Assembly: GCA_024811115.1 (NCBI GenBank)
Contig: JAKOGH010000510.1
Coordinates: 1-12,596 of the forward strand
Reading direction: 5' to 3'
DNA: 12,596 bases
Source: Terana coerulea
Taxonomy: Eukaryota; Basidiomycota; Agaricomycetes; Polyporales; Phanerochaetaceae
In this document: in pieces, positions 1-8,269 of the stretch
Position numbering within the stretch: position 1 is the stretch's first letter
Layout: each line of letters opens with the position of its first letter
The notes under the pieces: model-generated
Seen by the model: the letters and a program-made list of their open reading frames with translations, nothing else
The model's database searches: none
What the model was told of the DNA's origin: nothing
Translations under genes and position numbers: made by a program

Positions 1-254
1 CCTACTACACTCACTTCATGCGTGGTATGTTTCAAAACTTACCTTATTCGTTCAGATCCTCAATTGATGAATTGGTCCAGGTGGTCTATTTCTTCTTGAA
101 GTTTTCAACGGCCGCAGACAAACGATGGCCCGAGTCACCGAGTGAATTGGTACTGTGTGGGGAATTCGTACAATATCTGACATTGAATACGGTATTACTG
201 AGGTTTCGTACAGTGCGGGAACTACAAGTCTGGGGTATCCCAAAGGAAAAATAA

Positions 255-3200
255 AGTGGCTACCCAGGGCACGTCGCGCAGTGATTAGTTATAATGAATA
301 GATGATGTGGCTCAAGTTGAAGGCAGGCGTGGTGCTATAGACGGATCAGTTAGTAGATCCTCCTAAGAAAAACACTGCTGGAACGTACATGTGTGGATCT
401 CATCTGTTGACAAGCTGAGGCCCCGCGGGTATCGCGGCAGAACGGAAGGCTATGTAGCATAGGTAAGCTAAGAGCACACCATCGAGATAGTGGGAGGAAC
501 TCACTGAATGGTCACACATGGAATAGAATATATAGAGAATATGGCGGTCCTCTATAGAGCAGCCTATTTCTGCAGAACCTCCGTGGGGTATTGGGCGTCG
601 GCAAACACTGGGTTTTTGGTCTGTGGATTTATGTACAACAGGGTGGGGACAGCACATCGGAGTGCATGCAGATGCCAACGACAAAGCGAAAAGCACCGGC
701 AAGCCCGGAGCGATAGATGGAATGGTGGAGGGTCTCAAGGGCGTGGGCGATTGAGTTTGGTCTTAAAGGAGGCAATTCGAAACGTGGGAGGATAGGGAGG
801 CGAGTTGGCCATGAACACAGAAATCCGCATGGTCGAAACCCCGAAAGGTAGTTTCGCCTTTGTTGGAACCAAATGACTCCGGCGCAGGCTTGCTCATAGG
901 CAAAGTCGGGGGCGTCACGGAAAAGGGTCTTGGGGCGGTTGGCAACGCGTGGTCGTTCGGCTGAGGGATGGTCATGCACAGGATCTGAGGGGAGTGCGAG
1001 CTCTCGAGACGCGGCAGAGGACGACAATGCGCAGCGCGGATACTTCATGCGTTCAGGCATGACGCCAAGATGCAGTTTTGGTGCACAAAAGCTGGAATAG
1101 GTATGAAGAGTACGGGGAGGGGAGATCAGGTCAGTCGATAACGTGAGGGGAGGGGGTACGTTGACAAAAAGCGACCTTAGGAGAGGCAGAGTTGAAAGGT
1201 GGGGATTGCGGGTATGTTCGTGTCCGAAAGCGCTTGAGCGTCGAACTGTTCGCTGGGCGGAGAACCCGGGGTTTACAGTTCCGATCACTGGCAGTTCGCG
1301 GCGCAGCGGCGGCGCGCGCTGCACGGCGACGAGGACGAGAAGCTCGGCGTCGGCGAGGGCGGGACCTCAGGTCTCCAGACTTAGCATGTCGATCTGTGCT
1401 CAGCATTTGTGCTCGATGTGCGGTATTGGGCTGACGGTGTTCTACGTGTGATCAACGTTGCCAGGAAATAAACTTGCGATGTAGACTTACAGACGGCACA
1501 AAGTTAGCGACCGGCTGGGAATCCGAGTCGTTAGAGCAGACACGAAGCTGAGAGCTAACCCGACGCGCCAGCTATCCCCGATCGATGATTCCTCCCATTA
1601 TCCTTGGCAAACGCATGATGCTGTGACGGTGGCACGTCTCCATAATCCACATCGCTCGAAGCTTTAGACAGAAAGTATTACTCACCGTGATTTGCCGTAC
1701 AATTACTACCGTTGGGTTGCGGAGGGCTATGTCGTGGTCGCCGTGTACAGAGTCAGGACCGTCCGCGATAGGTAACGTCGTCGGGAGAAACGGAGACTGA
1801 ACCCAACTCACCGATGCCTCGGCCAAGTTTTGAACTGTACACATTGCTATTCCACAGCAATGGCGTCATGAGCATCGACGTATAAGCGTGCATGAGTGCA
1901 GCTGGCGCACCTGAGGCCCAAATTCTTACGACTGTCCTCAGCCTAAGCCAGATACAGACACTGAAAAAATCCCATATGACCATGTCTCCATCTCAAATCG
2001 CGCACAGCAGCCCTTTCTTGCTGCGGTCATCTCAGAGCCTAAGCACAGCCGTCCGCGCGAGGTCGCCAGAGGTAGACTGCCAGTCGACGTTGCTATTAAT
2101 CACGACTTGAGTGGTGCCCGAGGAATGTCGTATAGTCCGCGACGCAAGTGGTAGCGTGCTTGAGAGGCAGTCCGGAGCCACTGGCAGCGATTCAGGAACT
2201 GGACATGGAGGAAGGGAACAAGGGCCGGATGGCATTGGCGCCCATCTTCGCGACTTGCTCTCGACCGTAATTATCTCTCCCGCCTCGCGTCTGACGAGGT
2301 CCCAGTACTTCTCTCTTTCATCGTCATCACAATATAAGAGCACTCGGGAGAAAAAGGCATGTCGTGAGTGTAAAGCATGTTTTCAGTGGTGTGTCGCAAC
2401 AGTCGGAGGCTGATTTTTCTCCTTCTGAGCAGGGACCGTGACTGCCGCGGCGGGCGAGCGTACCTCGCATCCGCGAATTGTTCCGAATATTGCTCCAACG
2501 GATACATGTGCAGATGATTGAAGTATATGCACGTGTGCGTACTCGAAGGTGCGTCTTCACACAGCCAGTTACTATTTCTCAGCAGAATTGAAATTCTTTT
2601 CAGGTTATAGCGTGGCGTGCCTCATTGTATGCTATCCCACGGACGTAAGCTGCGCATATTGCACGATTCCTGTCTCTGTCGCTCAGTCGAAGAAGAGCAG
2701 TCTCCCACGCCGGCAGGTACTTGGTCAGCTCACAATACAACCATCCAAGAGAGGTGTACTTAGCTGTTAATCGGTCTGCGGATATAACGTACGCCTGCCG
2801 CTTGTTGCTATTGTCACGCTGAGAGGACTGACTTTTTCTTTCTGACAGCAACTCTCCACTGGTCAGGGAACCGAGAGCGCAATGATAAAGACGCAGACTG
2901 GCCGACGCCAATACTTGCCTCTTCACGAAGCTCTCGTGCGATGGGCTGCAGGATGAGTCAGTTGAACTGGCTGGGCTTGGCATTGCCTCGACTTCCAATG
3001 ACTGTGTTTGGCCCCTGGCCAGGAATCAGAATGTCGGAACGCGAGAGAGAATTAAGGTAAATACAACCAACGGTCGTTTGAGAAGAACACGGCTCACGAT
3101 AATTGTGGAAAGGAGCTGGCGAATATGAGCAAGATCTATTTTTGCAAGCTACGGAAGTACACTGGAGCTTTGGCACAAGTTAGTTTCGTCCTCGGGGTCG

Positions 3201-3389
3201 GACCCGAAGAGTGCTCGTCCCGGCGACCGCGAAGAGGTCGTGCCAGGGCAGCGACAAGTGGCTGCCCTCCGCCGAGAATACATTGGAGCGAGGACAATAG
3301 GCGGAGTATCTACAGAGACCGGGCTACGACCACACACGGGGCGTCCCCCGCAGTGACACACACTGGAATCTTGACAAGAAAGCAGGACG
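255..3389. other. Long stretch with no supportable gene
   Basis: I recognise no gene here. Open frames exist on both strands: 629-1324 minus (231 codons), 2032-2343 minus, 2600-2998 minus (132 codons), and a plus-strand frame without a clear start from about 2890 to 3125. None shows a family motif. The 231-codon frame is rich in Arg, Pro and Ser and overlaps other open frames, so it may be chance. Minus-strand GTGAGT donor-like sites lie at 1806-1811 and 1680-1685, but I could not build a consistent gene model around them. The stretch could be intergenic DNA or eroded gene fragments. Confidence 0.5.
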
Positions 3390-4005
3390 CCGAGGACGAA
3401 CCCTGAGAGAAAAAAGACTGGAAAGTGATGGACGACAAGGCGAACCTTGACGCAGGGCGAACCCCAGACCACCACCGCCAGCCTGAACGAAGGGCGAATC
3501 CTGAGAGAGAGGAAGTGGGATACAGCGGACGCCAGGGCGAACCCCGACGCAGGGCGAACCCCTAAACCGCCGACACCACCGTCGATGAAGGGCGAACCCC
3601 GGAAGAAAGAGACTGGCGAGCGATGGACGTCGAGGCGAACCCCGAAGCAAGGCAAACCCCAAACCACCGCCGCCGACCTCGATGAAGGGCGAACCCTGAG
3701 ACAGAAGAAGTGGCGTACAGCGGACGCCGAGGCGAACCCCGACGCAGGGCGAACCCCCCAAGCCGCTAACGCCACCGTTGACGAAGGACGAACCCTGAGA
3801 AGAAACCACTGGTGAATGATGGACGTCAAGGCGAACCCCGACGCAGGGCGAACCCCAGACCACCACCGCCGGTCTCGATGAAGGGTGAACCCTGAAAGAG
3901 AAGGGACGACATGCAACGGACTTCGAGGCGAACCCCGACGCAGGGCGAACCCCTAAGCCGCTAACGCCATCCACGATGAAGGGCGAACCCTGAGAGAGAG
4001 GGGAG
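3390..4005. repeat. Minisatellite of ~97 bp units in alternating pairs
   Basis: Six near-complete units begin with GGCGAACC at 3439, 3536, 3634, 3731, 3830 and 3927, giving spacings of 97, 98, 97, 99 and 97 bases. A partial unit (motif GGACGAACCCTGA) precedes them from about 3390. Each unit holds three copies of a GGCGAACCC-like motif, about 18 in all with a few single-base variants. The spacers alternate: units 1, 3 and 5 carry an accaccgccg-type spacer and are preceded by a tggcgagcgatggacg-type segment, while units 2, 4 and 6 carry a ccgctaacgccacc-type spacer. This makes a higher-order period of about 195 bases. Several minus-strand frames stay open through the array, which reflects unit composition rather than a protein, because unit lengths are mostly not multiples of three. 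Confidence 0.93.
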
Positions 4006-4379
4006 GAAGGGGGGTATCGCGGCGGTGAGAGGCGGGCTCTGGCTTTCGTTAACAGCAGAGCAGAGGCTTGCTTTATACTCTGTGCGGCAGGCAGTCACGA
4101 GACTGTCAGCCGCGGTATGTTTACCCATCACCGACGGATGCAGTCCACCACTGGCAGCAGTCCCAAGTTGGGCGGACAAATGTGGGGTTGATGATGGGTC
4201 TTCTGTTTCGCACCATTTTATGAGCGCTGACGATGTATCAGGTTAGCTTTCCGGAGTTGTGCGCTATTGCTAGCCATCGCTCATAACGTTCCCGTATACA
4301 GCCTCAATGGAGATCTGTTCTTAACTACCAGCTGCAGGGACCGCGAATACACCCAAGTTTCTATCTCTCCCTGTCTGTG
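4006..4379. other. Spacer between minisatellite and membrane-protein gene
   Basis: No gene is supported. The last 30 bases before the ATG at 4380 are pyrimidine-rich (tttctatctctccctgtctg), as is usual for fungal leaders, so the promoter of the downstream gene should lie here. I see no strong TATA box; TATA-like strings occur near 4072 and 4293. Confidence 0.45.
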
Positions 4380-5890
4380 ATGGCGTCCACGCAGGCAGCC
4401 ACTTCTGCCTTGGAGGGGTCTTTCCAAGTCTTATCTATCACAGTAGTTGTCTTCTCCGCACTTAGCGCACTTTTTGGTATGTGGTAGCTAACGTCTCCCT
4501 TACCCCGGCTTATCTGACCACTTCGATGCAGGTGCATACTGCGTACTCTTCGTCTTCGCTATGCGGTCTATCTTCCGCCGGAGCGACCGGTCAAGCACAG
4601 TACTCCGCGCCGTGACCATATGCTTGTAGGCAACACGCAGCTTGGCGGTGATTTTTGCATGCTGATGTATCGAGCCCAGATTCGTCGTGCTTCTGATACA
4701 CTACATGATGCGAGCGCTGACGCTTGGGCAGCGCCGCTTGCTTCATCAGCCCGCTGATGCCGAAACGGCGTGGTACGTACCAGTTGTTTTCGTATCCAGG
4801 TGAGTGGTTCAGCGTTGCTTCACTCTTGAATAATCTTAGCTAACGAGGCTCACTGTTAGTCTGACTACGACACTCGCTGTATGCACATTTCATTTCCTTA
4901 GCTCAGCCCCTACTGATGCGGACGATGAAGGGCTTGCTATCGGACGGATTGTTAGCGTGGCGGCTCTATGTCATCTACGGACGCCCTCGGTGGGCATTGT
5001 ACGTTCCCGCCGTAGCGGTACTCCGTTAACTCGCGTGCGTTTTACCAACCCTCCTTGTCTACACGATCTAAAAATCTACGACTGTTGGTTAGTTCTCGGC
5101 TTTGCTGGAGACTTTCAGTACCTAGACCGTCTACCACAGCATCACCAAGTACAACGCCTACTACCAGAAGACAGCCTTCACGGTAAACGCCGCCTGGGGA
5201 TACGCGATGCTCGTAAACAACACTCTGCTCACCGGCGCCATCGTTGGTTGGATTGTGTGAGAGGTCTCCGTTCGCTGTAACCCACGACCACCACTGATGT
5301 TGTATTTTGCAGGTACGTTAAACGACAAACTAGAGAGGGAGGGTTGGAGGAACTGGAGATGACCATCTGAGTACGCTGACGGAAGCTATTGTGGAGTCGG
5401 CTGCGGTAACCTGGGGCGGTCTCGTACTGTACGAAATTGCGACCCTGGCACCGGAGGGACACATCACCGTGAGTGCTTCCCATTATTTTCTTATCTTGCA
5501 AGGCTCAATTCGCTTGACAGACGGACCTTAATGTTGGATATGTGATGATATGCATAATCCCCGTGTTCTTCGTAAGTCTACCGCCGGTCGCGTGGCGTGT
5601 CCAATCTAACACTTCACCCCACAGGGCATCTCCCAATGTCTGATTACAGCACAGCTTGGTATCTTCCACCACGAGCCTCAGGCATTTATGCCTGTTCCGC
5701 ACCCGCACCCGCACCCGCACCTTACTTAAGCCACAGCCGAGGGAATTCCACACTTGTGCGCGTTCAAGGGCATAGACGGAGTTACAGCATTAATGGGTCT
5801 TCGACGCTACAGGGAACGACAGAGGACGACGATAGCGTTATGGAGAAACAGGTGTTACACATCCGCGACTGTTCAATCGAGCAAGCGTGA
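4380..5890 (+). pseudogene. Multi-pass membrane protein gene, several frame breaks
   Basis: The model starts at the ATG at 4380 (MASTQAATSALEG...) after a CT-rich leader. Exons that fit are 4380-4476, 4532-4625, 4680-4799, about 4902-5034, 5093-5256, 5313-5468, 5521-5571 and 5625-5890. Introns are GT..AG; the one at 4626-4679 has a weak GTAGGC donor. Hydrophobic segments include VLSITVVVFSALSALFG, ALYVPAVAVL, TLLTGAIVGWI, AVTWGGLVLYEIATLA and VGYVMICIIPVFF. The block LLAWRLYVIYGRPRW and the overall order resemble the large group of uncharacterised seven-helix-like membrane proteins of mushroom-forming fungi (recalled by pattern, not searched). The reading frame must change near 4905, 5018, 5125, 5360 and 5700 to follow the protein-like text, which argues for decay. 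The C-terminus (5720-5890) is polar and acidic. Function is unknown. The alternative explanation is indel errors in the assembly. Confidence 0.72.
5697..5720 (+). repeat. Hexanucleotide microsatellite (CCGCAC)x4
   Basis: Four perfect copies of CCGCAC lie inside the last exon of the membrane-protein gene. In the upstream frame they encode Pro-His repeats and run into a TAA at 5727. In the other frame they encode Ala-Pro and lead into a long polar tail that ends at 5890. A length change in or beside this tract is the simplest cause of the frame switch here. Confidence 0.85.
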
Positions 5891-6079
5891 TAATGAGACA
5901 ACTATTTATGCTTTGTTTACTACAGGACGTGTACTGTACATTCCTAAGAGCTACAGAGTAGGATGATACAGTGAAACTCTGGAGAAATTACCATCAAGTT
6001 CTAGAGTGGGTGAAAGTAGCGAGACCCCCGGCTTGACGACGATGCGAAAGAAACCGGTACAGCTTAGTCTACAGACGAT
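5891..6079. other. Convergent intergenic gap
   Basis: This lies between the end of the plus-strand membrane-protein gene and the end of the minus-strand exon array. No AATAAA is visible on either strand, and no other feature is seen. Confidence 0.4.
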
Positions 6080-7450
6080 CTAGAAGGCCATCAGCTGGTA
6101 CACGGAAGGAGATGAGCAACCGAACGGCTCAGAGAGTGTACGCCGGAACATAATCTGAGCGCACTCGAGATTAGCACCGAGCTATTCAAGGCAGTATCAA
6201 AACTTACCGCGTTGTAGTTTGAAAAGCCACAGTACGACACACCGCTCTCGGGAAACCTACGCACGAGTTCCACTTGCACCGTCCCTCGGTGTTCTTCCCG
6301 CGGTCCGAGAGGACGTACGAACGGATCCGTTTCATACTAGGCCAACTAGCTGAAGTTCCTATCCTTGGTTTGAAGCACATGCGCATGAGGCTGCGTCCTA
6401 CACGACAGTGAGCACTCGTGAATCATGAGCGAGGCTTTAATAACTTACTGGACGATTGGCGAACTCTGAGACGAACGAGCGGCCCTCTTCAAGCTAGATC
6501 AACTAGCCGAAGCTCCTAGCCGTGGCTTCTAATGCGCACTGGGGTCCTATAATCTGCAGCAAAGGTTAGTAATCATTGACCACGAAGAAAATCTATACAG
6601 ACTTACTATTTGGGTGATGCTGAGACGCTATCCGACTCGCCGCTCCAGGGGAGGGTCTGTACGAGTTCCGCTTACACCCAGGCCTTTCCCAGGTGACCTT
6701 TCCGCTGTCCTTGGGGACGGATGAGCGGTCCTCTCCAAACTAGATTAACTACCTGAAGCTCCTGGCCGCCGTTTGTGATGCGCACGAGGGTCATACACCC
6801 TACAGTCGAGGTTAGTAACCATGAGCCGAAGTAAAGCCGTACTGACTTACTTTGTTGTCGACGCCGAGTCACCATACGACTCGCCGCTCCGGGGGAGGGT
6901 CTGTACGAGTTCCGCTTACACCCAGGCCTTTCCCAGGTGGCCTTCCCACTGTCCTTGAGGACGAACGAGTGGTCCTCTTCAAACTAGATCAACTACCTGA
7001 AGCTCCTGGCCGCCGTTTCTGATGCGCACGGGGGTCATATTGCCTACAGTCGAGGTTAGTAATCATGAGCCGCAAAGTAGAGCTATACTGACTTACTATT
7101 TGGTTGAGGCCGAGACGCCATACGGCTCGCCGCTCCGGTGGAGATTCTGTACGAGCTCCGCTTACACCCAGGCCTTTCCCGGGTGACCTTTCCACTGTCC
7201 CTGGGGACAAACGAGCGGTCCTCTCCAGGCTAGATCAACTAGTCGAAGTTCCATCGGATGACCTTGTGGTGCATGCACGATTCTGCGTGTAGAAGTCAGC
7301 CGCCGTCCTCGCAACAGCGGAAAGACTTACAAAGTTTTTGACAACGTCCAAGCTGTCCTTTGTACCACTACCCTGGAGTGGCAGGGACCTCAAGCTCCAA
7401 GCGAGTCCCTTTCTTGAGAGACCGCTGGCGATGATGGAGGAGGTGAGAGG
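6080..7450 (-). pseudogene. Minus-strand gene relic with tandem exon-intron units
   Basis: On the minus strand a first exon-like block ends with codons for TKDSLDVVKNF at 7331. It is followed by blocks at 7282-7097, 7043-6851, 6799-6607, 6553-6449, 6397-6208 and a last one from 6154 that ends at a TAG near 6080. Between them are six intron-like blocks of 48-53 bases, each starting GTAAGT and ending TAG or CAG; five have a branch site (TACTAAC three times, CTGAC, CTAAT), and the one at 6448-6398 has only a weak candidate. The last block reads in frame from SNYNA through the junction to a stop (IMFRRTLSEPFGC...YQLMAF). The middle five blocks are copies of each other. In the copies at 6607-7282 every frame has at least one stop, and block lengths (186, 193, 193, 105, 190) do not keep phase, so translation of the whole is unlikely. 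No ATG occurs in the leader block. The first block loosely recalls N-terminal regions of basidiomycete NACHT-type proteins, but this is not secure. It could be a pseudogene or a non-coding spliced transcript. Confidence 0.6.
6202..7282 (-). repeat. Five tandem copies of a ~245 bp exon+intron unit
   Basis: The same anchor (aactag or aactac on the plus strand) falls at 6344, 6501, 6747, 6991 and 7237, giving spacings of 157, 246, 244 and 246. A second anchor (acgag before ttccgctt or similar) falls at 6263, 6661, 6905 and 7151. Copies starting at 7043 and 6799 are very similar over both exon and intron parts; the copy ending at 6208 is the most diverged. The copy at 6553-6449 lacks about 87 bases from the middle of the exon part, which explains the short spacing. 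Intron copies at 7096-7044 and 6850-6800 share almost the whole sequence, including the TTACTAACCTCGACTGTAG end. Confidence 0.93.
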
Positions 7451-7485
7451 AGGAGTTGTGAAGCCTGAAGGTGAGGGAGCCCGGG

Positions 7486-7493
7486 TATTTATA
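7486..7493 (-). promoter_or_regulatory. TATA box (TATAAATA) for minus-strand unit
   Basis: The minus strand reads GCGTATAAATACCC, a textbook TATA element. About 20-45 bases downstream lies a CT-rich leader (7425-7470), and the first exon-like block with a GTAAGT donor at 7330 follows. This fits a promoter for the minus-strand exon array. No ATG is found between the TATA box and that first donor, so the transcript may be non-coding or its start codon may be lost. Confidence 0.6.
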
Positions 7494-8127
7494 CGCCTGG
7501 AGGCTGGCAGGTCACGCGAAAGACGCGCCAGCTTTGTTTATCGCGAATAAACGAGCCGGACAAACAAGTACAATCAATCTACCGCATATGGCAATAGGCT
7601 CGGACCCAGATGCCGCGAGCGCCGAGGATCCTGGAGGCTGGCCAGGATCCCATGCTTTTCCCGCAGGCCTTTTAGCACTTATTCAACCATTTCATAGCTG
7701 CCATACTATTAGAGTCTATCTATACCAGGCTGCGCTATAGCCCGCCCACGTAAATGAACGGGAGGGGTGTTGCGTCTACGGCGGAGATTGAACTGGAGCG
7801 CTTGACGGAGGTTGCCGTACGCCACAAAGCTGCCAGCGAGATCTCTTTGTCCTCATCCATGTTCTCTCCTTTCAGTCGTCCGCAGGCTCTGCAGCCCCGT
7901 CTCTGGCAACCCGTTTCTTGATGTTGGAATATCATCGAAACTGAAACTTCTACCATTCTCATTCGCAGATGAACACCAAAAGGCGGCTGTTCGGGCTCGG
8001 TGCTTGGGCGGTACTTACTTGCCTTTTTGATGAAATTGCGCCCGATGCGGTTCTCCCGGAGCGCAACAAGTGTCCACAGACAGCATTCGAAGTTCGCTCA
8101 GCTCAGATGGAGAGGGTGAGCGAGGCG
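7494..8127. other. Divergent promoter region, one uncertain minus frame
   Basis: This lies between the minus-strand TATA box and the plus-strand TATA-like site. It contains a minus-strand frame open from about 8088 to 7735 (around 118 codons) with the segments ENRIGRNFIKKASKYRPST and ISLAALWRTATSVKRSS. I do not recognise it. A GTAAGT on the minus strand at about 8018 could be a splice donor inside it. A plus-strand frame from 7969 also exists. Neither is secure. An inverted repeat lies at 7626-7650, and a direct repeat of CCTGGAGGCTGGC occurs at 7496 and 7630. Confidence 0.4.
7626..7650. repeat. Perfect 9-bp inverted repeat
   Basis: The arms GGATCCTGG (7626-7634) and CCAGGATCC (7642-7650) are perfect complements around a 7-base loop. 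It lies in the divergent promoter region upstream of the minus-strand TATA box. It could be a binding site for a dimeric regulator or simply a small palindrome; nothing decides between these. Confidence 0.75.
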
Positions 8128-8269
8128 TATAAGGTGAGCGGTCAGCTCTGTCGTCTGTTCGCCCTTTCCCCCTCCTCCCACCTCCTTTCGCGTGCGCTGC
8201 CCTCCTCGTCCCTACCAACCCCCCTTCAACATACCCACTCCTTTTGTTTTATCCCTCTGTCGCGTTAAA
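8128..8269 (+). promoter_or_regulatory. Probable core promoter of the dynamin-like gene
   Basis: A TATAAG string at 8128-8133 is followed by a strongly pyrimidine-rich tract (about 8158-8258, runs such as ccctttccccctcctccc) that ends 11 bases before the ATG at 8270. TATA-like element plus CT-rich initiation zone is a common fungal core promoter arrangement. The transcription start was not determined. Confidence 0.5.

Noticed and set aside
629..1324. 231-codon minus-strand open frame
   Set aside because: It has no recognisable motif, is rich in Arg, Pro and Ser, overlaps frames on both strands and has no clear start context, so I did not call it a gene.
1572..1983. Minus-strand gene using GTGAGT sites at 1806-1811 and 1680-1685
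   Set aside because: No convincing branch site and acceptor pair gives a continuous frame, and the peptides are not recognisable.
2032..2343. Reverse-transcriptase fragment suggested by a YCDDD string
   Set aside because: The context lacks any other reverse-transcriptase motif and the string is at the start of a short frame.
3390..4005. CRISPR-like array
   Set aside because: The units are tandem and similar throughout, with no unique spacers, and the surrounding genes are eukaryotic.
3430..4005. Pol III B-box or tRNA-derived repeat (GGGTTCGCCC on the minus strand)
   Set aside because: The B-box needs GGTTCGANNCC; the A after TTCG is missing and no cloverleaf arms are present.
6208..7282. 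Repeat-induced point mutation as the cause of the stops in the exon copies
   Set aside because: CAA to TAA fits a C-to-T change, but other differences are not biased to one dinucleotide by eye and the copies are not AT-rich, so I make no claim.
6080..7450. Assignment of the minus-strand relic to the NACHT-type protein family
   Set aside because: Only a short segment of the first block is suggestive; no Walker A or other diagnostic motif is present.
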